Shown: positions 9,154 to 16,625 of the stretch, piece after piece
Layout of the letters: every line of letters begins with the position of its first letter
Numbering within the stretch: position 1 is the first letter of the stretch
From: an uncultured Lachnospiraceae bacterium
GTDB taxonomy: Bacteria; Bacillota; Clostridia; Lachnospirales; Lachnospiraceae
Assembly: GCA_910579865.1 (NCBI GenBank)
Contig: CAJTXA010000011.1
Span: 71,906-135,905, forward strand
Length of the DNA stretch: 64,000 nt
Direction of reading: 5' to 3'
Program-made: the position numbers and the translations under genes
The notes under the pieces: model-generated
Database searches by the model: none
The model's input: only the letters and a program-made list of their open reading frames with translations
What the model was told of the DNA's origin: nothing

Positions 9154-9639
9154 TTAATAGAACTCCAATAATTTTTCATTTATTTCATCTATGTTTTCTT
9201 CTTGTGCTTTTAGTTCAGAATATAATCCAATCTCACCAATTTCATCCTTATCCTTCCTTTTTTCTTCAATTATTTGAATTGCATTTCTTGAAAGGGTAAT
9301 TCCATACAATCCACCGTATTCTTCATGCCAATCTTTAACCCAATAACTAGGCGGCATATTATAATGCACTATTCCTAAGTACTCAAAATTTACTTTGCTG
9401 ATTCCAAGTTCTTCTTCACATTCACGTACAATACATTCTCTAATACTTTCCTCCGCTTCAATAAGTCCGCCAAATGTTTCCCAATCATTTCTCCATTTAT
9501 GCCAACCCAGCAAATAATCATTCTCTATTTTCACAACAACTAAGGCATGATTTAAATTAGCAAATTTTCCTATAGCTTCATTTTCATCAATATTTATTTT
9601 TTCTATAATTTCTGCGCCATTCTTAGCTTTAAAAATCAT
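9154..9639 (-). CDS. Nudix hydrolase
   Basis: 161 residues with a complete Nudix box at residues 57-80: GG, then E, then RECEEELGI, giving the consensus G-x5-E-x7-REUXEEXGU that binds the catalytic magnesium. Such enzymes hydrolyse nucleoside diphosphates linked to another moiety; substrate is not predictable here. The start ATG 9639 follows GGAGAAGGG. It is a stand-alone gene between rpsU and the damaged ABC transporter locus. Confidence 0.9.
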   Translation of the reverse strand: MIFKAKNGAEIIEKINIDENEAIGKFANLNHALVVVKIENDYLLGWHKWRNDWETFGGLIEAEESIRECIVRECEEELGISKVNFEYLGIVHYNMPPSYWVKDWHEEYGGLYGITLSRNAIQIIEEKRKDKDEIGEIGLYSELKAQEENIDEINEKLLEFY

Positions 9640-9785
9640 CTGTCCCTTCTCCTTTATAACTTCTTATCTACTAATTTTATTTTACCACTTTCATGTTTCA
9701 TTTACCACAAAAATATAGAGTATAGCAACTGCCATGCCCCACATTTCTTATTGTTCCAACGATTTTTCTATTTTGTGGAACACTA

Positions 9786-11863
9786 CTATGATAATGCATC
9801 ATTTCGTAATGTTTCATTTAAATTGCACTGTAAAAGACGTTTTCCTCCAATATAGTAAGCAAGTGCAACAAACAATGCGATAGCTATTGCAAATATCAGA
9901 ATAGGCAAAATTGGTGCCTCAACCCAGAATACCATTGGATCTAAATAACTTGCAGTTACAGCAAACTGTATAAATAATAAAGTAAGAAAGAATGTAATTA
10001 ATAGTGGTTTTCCTATTATTACAAAAGCTTCCATACTGAGCATTTCCCTCATTTCCTGTGGGGTTAATCCAATAGACATATACTGAGTAAATTCCCGTTT
10101 CCTCTGGCGGAGAAACCCTAATGTATTTAAGAATACATTCGCAATGCCAATAATGGCTAACAGTACACAAAACGCTCCTAAAATCACTTTCATTCCATAG
10201 ATTAAATTGTCGTTTGAAAGCCTTTCTTGGATACGATTTTCACTTTCGATTTTATATTCCCCTACAAGCTGTGTGACTTCTTTTTCCAAACTGTCCAAAT
10301 TGGCAAGACTTGCAGTTGTATTTGAAAGAATACGAATATAGCTATCCGATTCCATTTCGCATACCTGTTCTAATGTTTTGTTCCACATAGTAAGTGGAAT
10401 AACATGTACAAGGGCATAATTTTCATATTCTTCTCTTAACATAGGAGCTGTCTGTGTATAAGATAAAATAGGGATTTCTACACTTTTGTCATTTTTATAA
10501 AATATTGTTGTTTGATTCTTTTCCGTTATAAAAGGAATATATTTTTTATAACGGAAATTGCTGTTTATACTATCCCAAATCTGATTTAATATGATTGCAC
10601 CATCAAGGCTTGGTGTAATCTTAATTTGTGAACAAAAGTTTAAAAAACTTGTATCATCCAAAATAATAATTGGTACAGATATTTGAAACTGTCCCTCTGC
10701 CTTTTGTGCTCCTGTAATTGATTCAAACCCACCAAGTGACAATAATTCATCGCTTTGTAATCCTTCTGACAGAAATGTCATTGCTTTTGCCTTTTGATAT
10801 ACTGCGGCATCTTGTATGCTGGAAATATCCTGCAATTTATCGGTTAAACCAAAATCTGATAGTTCTGTGTCCTTCAAGGTTATCATAATATCCCACATAT
10901 CCTGATATCGTTCAAAATAAGTGTATCTCGTACTGATATCAGAAAGAGTCATAAAAACAAGCATTCTAGAATGTTTTCTTTTTTTTAATAGTAAGCCGCC
11001 TGTATTTTGGATCGCTTCAATTGGGGTTATTTTACTTAATTTTCTTGCAGGTATCCACGCTGAAAAAAACACTGTCAAAACAGAAGCCAAGATAGTAAAT
11101 ATAAGTATAAATGGGCTGTAATGAAAGACAGATTTATGATGTTTTGATACATTTGCAGCAAAAATGTTGACTGCCTCTATTAATCCAGAACTGATAAAAA
11201 TTCCTAATAAACTGCCTAGTATCATTGGTATTATGCTTAGGAGTACTGCTTCCTGCAATAAACAGTTTCTAATTTGCTTTGGCGTAGCTCCAATGCTTGC
11301 AAAAATACCAAATTGATGGATTCTAGCATTCATTGACAATTCAAAGGAGCCTCGAATGATTAGGATTAATGACAGCATTACGATAATTAGTATTGCCAAA
11401 TACAATGCTAACAGCAGTGGCGGTGTTTTATCCTCTGGATCGTGTATAAAATATCGAGATAAAAACAGCGAATGGTATTGGATGGAATCTTTTTCTAATC
11501 CAAGCTGTTTTGAAATGAATGGCATATCACGATAAATATTTCGAAGATTTTGAAAATAAATATCAACCACAATTTCACCCTGTTTTGATAATTCCTTATT
11601 GATAACTGCTTTTTCTACATTTGCAAATTGGCACACCATAGATTGATCATTGGAATCAAATTGATCACAAACAATGCGCCCATGCCAGTCGCCTTCCTCC
11701 AAAATGATTTGTTCCACCTCATACATCCAGAAATTATCCAGAAATTGTAAGCTATACTGCATAGTAAGGACAAAAACATTGTAGCAACCAGAACTGCCGC
11801 CATAATTGATATACTAGATGCACGGTTATTTTTAATATAACCCTTCGAGTAATCTTTCCACAT
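9786..11863 (-). pseudogene. FtsX-type ABC transporter permease, frameshifted by an 11-bp duplication
   Basis: The C-terminal 650-odd residues are read in one frame (stop at 9786) and the N-terminus (MWKDYSKGYIKNNR, one membrane segment) in another, starting at ATG 11863 after GGAGG. The two frames meet at an exact tandem 11-base duplication (11725-11746). Removing one copy joins ...AYNFW to MYEVEQIILEEGDW in frame, giving a normal two-FtsX-domain permease of about 690 residues like those of peptide-antibiotic (BceB-like/macrolide-export) transporters. Membrane segments cluster near the N-terminus, after residue 110 and at the C-terminus. As written the gene is broken, but the defect could revert by slippage. 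The partner ATPase directly upstream is also truncated. Confidence 0.85.
11725..11746. repeat. 11-bp tandem duplication inside the permease gene
   Basis: ATCCAGAAATT occurs twice back to back (11725-11735 and 11736-11746). Eleven is not a multiple of three, so the second copy shifts the permease frame. Confidence 0.95.
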
Positions 11864-11868
11864 TCTGT

Positions 11869-12045
11869 TTACCTCCATTCATCACTGATAATCTTTCCAT
11901 CTTCCATAGTTACAATTCGATCCGCTTCTAACGCAATTTTTTCATCATGGGTAATAAGAAGTATTGTCTGTTTTAAATTTCGGTTTGACAGCTTTAAAAG
12001 GTCAATAATTTCCTTTGAATTTTTCTGGTCAAGGTTTCCTGTCGG
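11869..12045 (-). pseudogene. ABC transporter ATPase, C-terminal remnant
   Basis: About 59 residues remain: PTGNLDQKNSKEIIDLLKL, then TILLITHDEKIALEADRIVTMEDGKI. These are the D-loop after Walker B and the H-loop region of a LolD/MacB-type ATPase. Homology stops at about 12045, in the middle of the expected DEPTGNLD motif. Upstream in frame is unrelated sequence, so Walker A, the Q-loop, the signature motif and Walker B are missing. It ends six bases before the permease start, as expected for an ABC ATPase/FtsX pair. Deletion or replacement of the 5' part is inferred. Confidence 0.88.
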
Positions 12046-12086
12046 TGCTATATAGTTAGTAACAGTATGTGACCAAAACGTACACA

Positions 12087-12132
12087 CAGAAAAATAAGGC
12101 GGCTGCCTGCCTTTTTCAGCCTGCAACCGCCT
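12087..12132 (-). terminator. Terminator of the toxin-antitoxin genes
   Basis: A stem AGGCGGTTGC / GCAGCCGCCT (one G-T pair) spans 12097-12132 and is followed on the minus strand by TTATTTTT. It begins five bases after the antitoxin stop codon. Confidence 0.75.
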
Positions 12133-12136
12133 ATTC

Positions 12137-12346
12137 TTACCAGCTTATTTCACTGTCTTTTACATATTCTCCACTGTCTACCCTCTGCTCTGCCGCTTCC
12201 AGCAGCTTCCGCTCTTCTGGTGTTAGTTTTGTAAAATCCGGGTCCCAGGCAAGCACCAGCCGCTTGATAAACTGGCTTGCAAATTCCTGTTCGCTCTCCG
12301 GCAGCATTTCCAGCATTTTAACTGATTCCTGTACTACCTGTGTCAT
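12137..12346 (-). CDS. Putative antitoxin of a RelE/ParE pair
   Basis: A 69-residue acidic protein (MTQVVQESVKMLEMLPESEQ..., ending DSGEYVKDSEISW) directly downstream of a RelE/ParE toxin gene, 16 bases after its stop codon. GGAGG lies eight bases before ATG 12346, which argues against the longer open frame. The size, negative charge and helical N-terminus fit small antitoxins in which an LPESEQ-type segment is common (Phd/ribbon-helix-helix partners), but I cannot place it in a named family. The gene order, toxin first, is reversed relative to most relBE operons and resembles higBA. Confidence 0.72.
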   Translation of the reverse strand: MTQVVQESVKMLEMLPESEQEFASQFIKRLVLAWDPDFTKLTPEERKLLEAAEQRVDSGEYVKDSEISW

Positions 12347-12362
12347 GCTCTCAACCTCCATT

Positions 12363-12623
12363 CTATTTATAAATATCTCCACGGCTCCCGATCTCCATAA
12401 CAATCAGTATTTCCACTTCTCCATCTTGTGTATACCGATAGATCACACGGTACTTTCCAACTCTTAAACGGTGTCTGCCGTCTTTATAACCCTGCATGGG
12501 TTTTATATCACCTTTGGGCGGCTTCTGTGTCAGTCCCTTGATTGCGTCCCTTATGGAATCCCTTAGTTTCTGCGGAAGTCCCTGCAAATACTTGACTGCC
12601 GCTTTATCATACCTGATTTCCAT
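12363..12623 (-). CDS. RelE/ParE family toxin
   Basis: 86 residues with the RelE/ParE fold pattern: an N-terminal strand and helix (MEIRYDKAAVKYLQGLPQKL), the conserved stretch near KPPKGDIKPMQGYKDGRHRLRVGKYRVIYRY, and a hydrophobic strand before the tail EIGSRGDIYK. Conserved R, K and Y residues in RHRLRVGKYRVIY are typical of the mRNA-interferase branch. Upstream ATGs exist, but AAGGAGG is best spaced to ATG 12623. The promoter is near-consensus with an operator in its spacer. Confidence 0.88.
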   Translation of the reverse strand: MEIRYDKAAVKYLQGLPQKLRDSIRDAIKGLTQKPPKGDIKPMQGYKDGRHRLRVGKYRVIYRYTQDGEVEILIVMEIGSRGDIYK

Positions 12624-12657
12624 ATGCGCCATTACCTCCTTTTCCTTTGATAATTCT

Positions 12658-12686
12658 ATTATATACTTACGGAAGTATAATGTCAA
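12658..12686 (-). promoter_or_regulatory. Toxin-antitoxin promoter with operator in the spacer
   Basis: On the minus strand a perfect TTGACA (12686-12681) and a perfect TATAAT (12663-12658) are 17 bases apart. The spacer is filled by the palindrome ATACTT-CCGT-AAGTAT (12663-12678), so a bound repressor would block RNA polymerase directly. Confidence 0.9.
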
Positions 12687-12703
12687 GTATTTTTTATTCC
12701 TGA

Positions 12704-12949
12704 TTATTCCAGAATCAAATCTTCCCCTGTATCCCTTTTATACTTTTCTTTTATAGCCGTTACCACATAGTCATTACGGGAACTATACCCCTGTTCTTTC
12801 ACGATCTCTTCCAGGCGTACTTTCATTCCTTTAGGAAGCGTCATTTCAGCCCTATCATAATTTTTATCCCTATGCCTATTTTTTGCCGCCGTTGCCGCGG
12901 GTCCCCTGGGTATCGTCCACTTTTTTCCCTCTGTCTGCTGCTCTGCCAT
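12704..12949 (-). CDS. Small basic protein, probable ribbon-helix-helix regulator
   Basis: 81 residues. The N-terminus is a disordered, basic leader (KKWTIPRGPAATAAKNRHRDKNYDR). It is followed by AEMTLPKGMKVRLEEIVKEQGYSSRNDYVVTAIKEKY, which has the strand-helix-helix form of Arc/MetJ/CopG DNA-binding proteins found on plasmids and integrative elements. AAGGAGG precedes ATG 12949. It is flanked by four copies of the same palindromic operator, so it is the natural candidate for the repressor that binds them, including at its own promoter (inference). Confidence 0.75.
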   Translation of the reverse strand: MAEQQTEGKKWTIPRGPAATAAKNRHRDKNYDRAEMTLPKGMKVRLEEIVKEQGYSSRNDYVVTAIKEKYKRDTGEDLILE

Positions 12950-12980
12950 CTGCTTTCCCTCCTTATGTTTTGTACGCACC

Positions 12981-13087
12981 ATTATACCATATCCTTTCTA
13001 TTTACGGAAGTATACAAAATTCACAATCTTACGGAAGTATATTTGTCTATTCTGCCTATTGAATCTATACTTCCGTAAGTATATAAT
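12981..13087. promoter_or_regulatory. Divergent promoters with three palindromic operators
   Basis: Leftward, TATAAT (12986-12981) has a poor -35 hexamer TTCCGT, 17 bases upstream, that lies in an operator copy. Rightward, TTGAAT (13059-13064) and TATAAT (13082-13087) are 17 bases apart. Operators with the core AAGTAT/ATACTT around ACGG/CCGT lie at about 12999-13014, 13025-13042 and 13066-13083; the last has perfect 7-base arms TATACTT and AAGTATA and fills the rightward spacer. Confidence 0.85.
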
Positions 13088-13123
13088 AACATCATCAAAT
13101 GAAGCAAGCGGAGGTAATGGAAG

Positions 13124-13348
13124 ATGAAAAAATTTGAGGTAGGCAAGCAGTACAGCATGACAAGCATTTGCAACCATGAATGTATCTGGACTTATACAGT
13201 TACCGCAAGGACGGCAAAAACAATCACCATCACGGACGGCAAAGAAACATTCAAGTGCCGAATCAATCAGAAAATTTCTGAATATTCCAATGCTGAAACA
13301 GTTTACCCCCTGGGACGGTGTTCAATGGCTCCCAGCCTAACAGCATAG
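13124..13348 (+). CDS. Small conserved protein of mobile elements, function unknown
   Basis: 74 residues beginning MKKFEVGKQYSMTSICNHEC and containing WTYTVTARTAKTITITDG and KCRINQK. I know close relatives of this pattern from integrative elements and plasmids of gut Clostridia, where it sits as accessory cargo, but no function is established. Two Cys-His pairs (CNHEC) could bind metal. GGAGG precedes ATG 13124. It is the only rightward gene in this foreign segment and is driven by a promoter with the shared operator. Confidence 0.72.
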   Translation: MKKFEVGKQYSMTSICNHECIWTYTVTARTAKTITITDGKETFKCRINQKISEYSNAETVYPLGRCSMAPSLTA

Positions 13349-13579
13349 TGCAATTACGGGACGGCTCCTCATAAGCGCGAACTTAACGAAGCAGTCCTAG
13401 TAAAACTGCTGAATGGAACGCATCATTTTGGTTTATCCGCCGCCGTTGTTTTTTTGATAAACAGCGAGTATATTTTTTATCTGTCAGGTCTAAAAATAGA
13501 CTCATAAGCAGTCGATAATGACAAAAATGCTTTAATCTTGCATCAAGCCTGTTTTCCAGTTTAGCTCTTTTTAGCTGTT
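13349..13579. other. Foreign DNA without a recognisable gene, left flank of the IS3 element
   Basis: A minus-strand open frame runs from the IS end to 13383 (KLENRLDARLKHFCHYRLL, then KKQRRRINQNDAFHSAVLL). Its first residues are IS terminal repeat, so it is probably a remnant or a chance frame. I recognise nothing else here. Confidence 0.5.
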
Positions 13580-13649
13580 TGAGATGGTCAAGCTTTTTTG
13601 TAACACTTACAAGGAAAAGTTTTGACATAATCATGCCTGCATTCTTTTT

Positions 13650-14468
13650 TCAAATGTATACATAATCCATAGTTGCATGATTTAGTTCTTCGTCTGTTGA
13701 AAAACGGTGTTTGCTAATGAATTCCGCTTTGAACGTCCCATAAAAGCTTTCCATTGGGGAGTTATCATAGGGGCATCCCGCTTTACTCATGCTCTGCTGA
13801 ATCCCTTCTTCTGTACAGTAATCTGTAAATGCCCGTGAGGTATACTGTGAACCTTGGTCACTGTGCAGCATCAGGTTTTTTGGATAATGATTTCTTTCCA
13901 GAGTTGCTTTCAGTGTCTGCACAGCCAACTCTGCATCGATATGGCTGCTGTTGAGGGTTGCCACTACAGATCTGTCAAACAGGTCAATCATGCTGCAGTT
14001 ATATCGCTTCCTTCCATCTTCCATAAAAATATAGGTAAAATCGGTACACCATTTTTTATTTGGCTTTTCCGCATGGAATTTCCTGTTTAGATGATTTTCA
14101 AACTTTTTATAGCAGTCCCACTTTTTGTATGTAGGCTTTTTTGGCGTCACTGTGGATCGGATCCCCAATTCCTGCATATATTTTAATACAGTTGTATTGC
14201 TCAAACTGATTTTCGCCCGCAGCAAATAAACCCTCATCATCTGGTATCCTGGATTTCCAGAGTATTCATGGTATATTTGTAGAATCTTATTTTTAAATTT
14301 CTCTTTCTTCTGTCTGTAGCCTACTTTCCTGTTCTTTTTATAATTGTAATAGGCATTTGGATAAATGCCCATCCGACGCAGGAGCCAGCGGACACCGAAT
14401 TCCTGCTTATGCCTGTCAATAAACTGGTACTGTTCGAATCGATTTCCTTTGCGAAGAATGCGACCGCT
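13650..14468 (-). pseudogene. IS3 OrfB transposase (DDE), C-terminus deleted
   Basis: In the -1 frame from the slip site the protein reads ...NRFEQYQFIDRHKQEFGVRWLLRRMGIYPNAYY (read in pieces), then the rve integrase core. All three catalytic acids are present: D in WCTDFTYI, D in LHSDQGSQY, E in SPMESFYG. The frame stops after MDYVYI. The natural C-terminal peptide FEKRMQA followed by a stop is found immediately downstream in another frame. About 80-100 bases encoding the usual YNHxRxHS...RTP part are therefore missing. There is no own start codon; expression needs frameshifting from orfA. Confidence 0.85.
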
Positions 14469-14716
14469 TTTTTTAAGAATGCAATTTCCTTTTTCTGTTC
14501 CTCCAATTGTCTGCGGTTTTCTTCATAAAGTTTTTTTGTGTCATTTAAGTATGGGTCTGTTTCGCATTCTTCCTGGAACGCCCTTACCCATTTACGGACT
14601 GTTCCGTCACCTAACTGGTATTCTTCGTTTCGACTTTTTATCGTACGTCCTTCTTCTAAATACAGCTGTACGATTTTCTTTTTGAACTCTGATTCATAAA
14701 TCTTTGTCTTTGGCAT
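14321..14716 (-). CDS. IS3 OrfA, helix-turn-helix protein
   Basis: MPKTKIYESEFKKKIVQLYLEEG begins an HTH domain of transposase_8 type, followed by a leucine-zipper-like coiled coil (LYEENRRQLEEQKKEIAFLKKAVAFF). Start ATG 14716 follows AAGGAAGG. A run of seven A and a G on the coding strand (14474-14467) in FLKKA is a classical A-AAA-AAG slippery site, and the -1 frame after it continues directly into OrfB. The residues after the slip in the zero frame (to 14321) have no transposase similarity. Confidence 0.85.
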   Translation of the reverse strand: MPKTKIYESEFKKKIVQLYLEEGRTIKSRNEEYQLGDGTVRKWVRAFQEECETDPYLNDTKKLYEENRRQLEEQKKEIAFLKKAVAFFAKEIDSNSTSLLTGISRNSVSAGSCVGWAFIQMPITIIKRTGK

Positions 14717-14792
14717 GTGTAACACCTTCCTTTACATTTATTGAAGTATACTACTTATTTCCTGTTTGGTGTTACAACTTTATTATACCAGA

Positions 14793-15188
14793 TCAAGAAC
14801 CACAGGCAATATACTGGCTCTGCACATTTCCTGCCCTGCGCAGCAATGCATGGATACGGTAATATAAAACCTCTAGTTCAAAGGGTTTTGTTACATAATC
14901 ATCGGCTCCATATTGAAAACCAGAAATAATATCATAAGTGTCATTTCGAACAGTTAGAAAAATAATCGGAAGTTCCTTCCATTTTGAGCGTATCCATCCA
15001 CAAAAACTGTTTTCCTCCCCATCTGGCATATTCCAGTCAATTAGTGCAATGCTTGGAATATGGTGTTCAAATGCTTTCTTTCCGCTTTCCAATGTTCCAA
15101 ATATAGAAACCATATACCCTTTTTGACTTAGATATTCTTTTACAGCCATTGCAATCGTTTTATCATCTTCCATATAATAAATTTCCAT
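14793..15188 (-). pseudogene. OmpR-type response regulator truncated by the IS3 element
   Basis: A receiver domain of about 120 residues with the acidic pair EDD near residue 7, phospho-acceptor D in ALIDWNMPDG, T in FLTVRND and K in VTKPFE. It then enters the linker LLRRAGNVQSQYIACGS, and the stop TGA is the first three bases of the IS end. The winged-helix output domain is therefore missing. With the broken ATPase and permease to the left, the original order was probably regulator, (kinase), ATPase, permease, as in BceRS-BceAB-like antibiotic-response modules. Confidence 0.88.
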
Positions 15189-15255
15189 TATTTTTTCATC
15201 TCCTCAATTTAAAGTATTTTTAATTATAGTCAGTGAAACGAATCAAATCAAGCCT

Positions 15256-15287
15256 AAAAAAACGGCATAGCCACTAAGACTATACCG
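15256..15287 (-). terminator. Terminator of the chromate transporter genes
   Basis: The arms CGGTATAG and CTATGCCG (one G-T pair; 15263-15287) are followed on the minus strand by seven Ts. Confidence 0.85.
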
Positions 15288-15295
15288 CAATTATT

Positions 15296-15856
15296 CTATA
15301 AAATAGCATAAATTAAACTTCCAAAAACTCCTGTTCCAAAGATAACCTGTATTGCATTTAACCGATATCTCCGAAGCAGGTAAAATCCTCCTATTAATAA
15401 TCCAAACTCTACTAATCGAAAATTTTCAATCGCAACCCCTTCTTCTCCAAACAAACCTAAAAGAAGAATGGATACTCCTGCTGAAGCAATTAAAGCAACA
15501 ACTGCTGGACGTAATGCCGAAAGGACTTTTTGAACACCATTTAATTGACGATATTTATAATAAAAATAAGCTAATAGAAGGCAAATAAAAAAGGAAGGTA
15601 AAATACATCCTATTGTACAAAGTATTGCACCAGGAATTCCAGCAAGCCGTATTCCAACAAAGGTTGCAGAATTAATTGAAATTGGGCCTGGTGTCATCTC
15701 AGCAATTGTAATCAAATCCGTAAACTCTTGTAAAGTCATCAAACCATGTACCTCTACAATTTGATTTTGTATTAGGGGAATTGCTGCATATCCACCTCCT
15801 ACACTAAATAGTCCAACCTGAATAAAACTAAAAAATAATTGTAAAAGAATACTCAT
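15296..15856 (-). CDS. Chromate transporter family protein, second subunit
   Basis: 186 residues with five or six membrane segments. The CHR family pattern is clear: FSVGGGYAAIPLIQ near residue 17 and the conserved AEMTPGPISINSATFVG. Short CHR proteins act as pairs of homologous halves that together form one transporter; this is the downstream half. Its ATG overlaps the stop of the upstream half (ATGA). Some members export chromate, but most in anaerobic Clostridia have no proven substrate. Confidence 0.9.
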   Translation of the reverse strand: MSILLQLFFSFIQVGLFSVGGGYAAIPLIQNQIVEVHGLMTLQEFTDLITIAEMTPGPISINSATFVGIRLAGIPGAILCTIGCILPSFFICLLLAYFYYKYRQLNGVQKVLSALRPAVVALIASAGVSILLLGLFGEEGVAIENFRLVEFGLLIGGFYLLRRYRLNAIQVIFGTGVFGSLIYAIL

Positions 15857-16461
15857 GCCTTTGTAGCCTCCTTATTCTTTTCTATATTTTTCTGCATAGA
15901 CAAAATCACATCTAAAATACCAATTCCAAGACAAACTAAAATAATCAGCATAGCACTAATTCCAAATACTGCTGTAGCTAAGAAAGAAACCACCATCATA
16001 CTAATATAAAGCATCCGCTTTGTCCGATAGACATTTTTTGCTAAATTAAAAACTACATCAAAAATTACAGCCGCTACCCCAACACGCATAACTTGCAGTG
16101 CAGTTGCAATAGTTGGATTCTCTCGAAATTGTGTATAAAATACAGAAATAAGTGAAATAATTACCATAGGAGGAATTGCTGTTCCAAGAATTGCTACAAA
16201 TGTTCCTGTAATCCCTGCCATTCGGTATCCAAGAATAACAGAAGCATTAATTGGAATTGGCCCCGGTGAAGACTGCGCAATTGCAGTAATATCCAACATC
16301 TCATTTTCTTCTAGCCATCCCAGTTCTTCCACAAATTTTTTCTTCATAAGAGAAACAATTACAAATCCTCCTCCAAAAGTAAATGCGCTTAAAGTAAATG
16401 TTGCCAAGAAAAGCTTCCACAGAATTTTAGTTTTCCTTTCCTTCTGCTTTTTTTCATCCAT
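15853..16461 (-). CDS. Chromate transporter family protein, first subunit
   Basis: 202 residues with the N-terminal half features of the CHR family: FTFGGGFVIVSLMKKKFVEELGWL, then ITAIAQSSPGPIPINASVILGYR. About six membrane segments follow a short cytoplasmic leader rich in Lys. GGAGGG precedes ATG 16461. It forms a coupled two-gene operon with the next gene and is divergent from a LysR regulator that probably controls it. Confidence 0.9.
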   Translation of the reverse strand: MDEKKQKERKTKILWKLFLATFTLSAFTFGGGFVIVSLMKKKFVEELGWLEENEMLDITAIAQSSPGPIPINASVILGYRMAGITGTFVAILGTAIPPMVIISLISVFYTQFRENPTIATALQVMRVGVAAVIFDVVFNLAKNVYRTKRMLYISMMVVSFLATAVFGISAMLIILVCLGIGILDVILSMQKNIEKNKEATKA

Positions 16462-16534
16462 TTTTTCTATTCCCTCCATTTTTTATTTTTTGCTCCTGCT
16501 GTTTTCGTTGATAAGATAACTATAATATAAAATA

Positions 16535-16594
16535 ATGATTTTGTAAAATAAGTATCCTTTATTTTATCATACATTTTTTTTATGATTTTGTAAA
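16535..16594. promoter_or_regulatory. Candidate LysR operator between the chromate genes and the regulator
   Basis: An inverted repeat AAAATAA-GTATCCT-TTATTTT (16545-16565), of the T-N11-A type bound by LysR proteins, lies in the divergent intergenic region. A direct repeat ATGATTTTGTAAA occurs at 16535-16547 and 16582-16594. The high AT content makes this suggestive only. Confidence 0.5.
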
Positions 16595-16625
16595 TTGTAA
16601 AAAAATAAAAAGAAAGGAATTAACG

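Larger units (their letters stand above)
13580..14795 (-). mobile_element. IS3-family insertion sequence, defective
   Basis: 1216 bp with imperfect terminal inverted repeats of about 40 bases: TGATCTGGTATAAT... reading inward at 14795 and TGAGATGGTCAAGC... reading inward at 13580, with a shared TTGTAACAC block 18 bases in on each side. Two overlapping ORFs encode IS3-type OrfA and OrfB. The three bases outside the ends (GTT and AGA) do not match, so there is no target duplication, which suggests that one flank was lost in an IS-associated deletion. The right end truncates a response regulator gene. Confidence 0.88.

Noticed and set aside
11869..12126. The 85-codon frame MQAEKGRQPPYF... as a small intact gene
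   Set aside because: Only its last two thirds match an ABC ATPase. The beginning is unrelated terminator and junction sequence read through by chance.
13383..13634. Minus-strand open frame of 83 codons at the left end of the IS3 element
   Set aside because: Its first 18 codons are the IS terminal repeat and the rest matches no family I know. Treated as remnant or chance frame.
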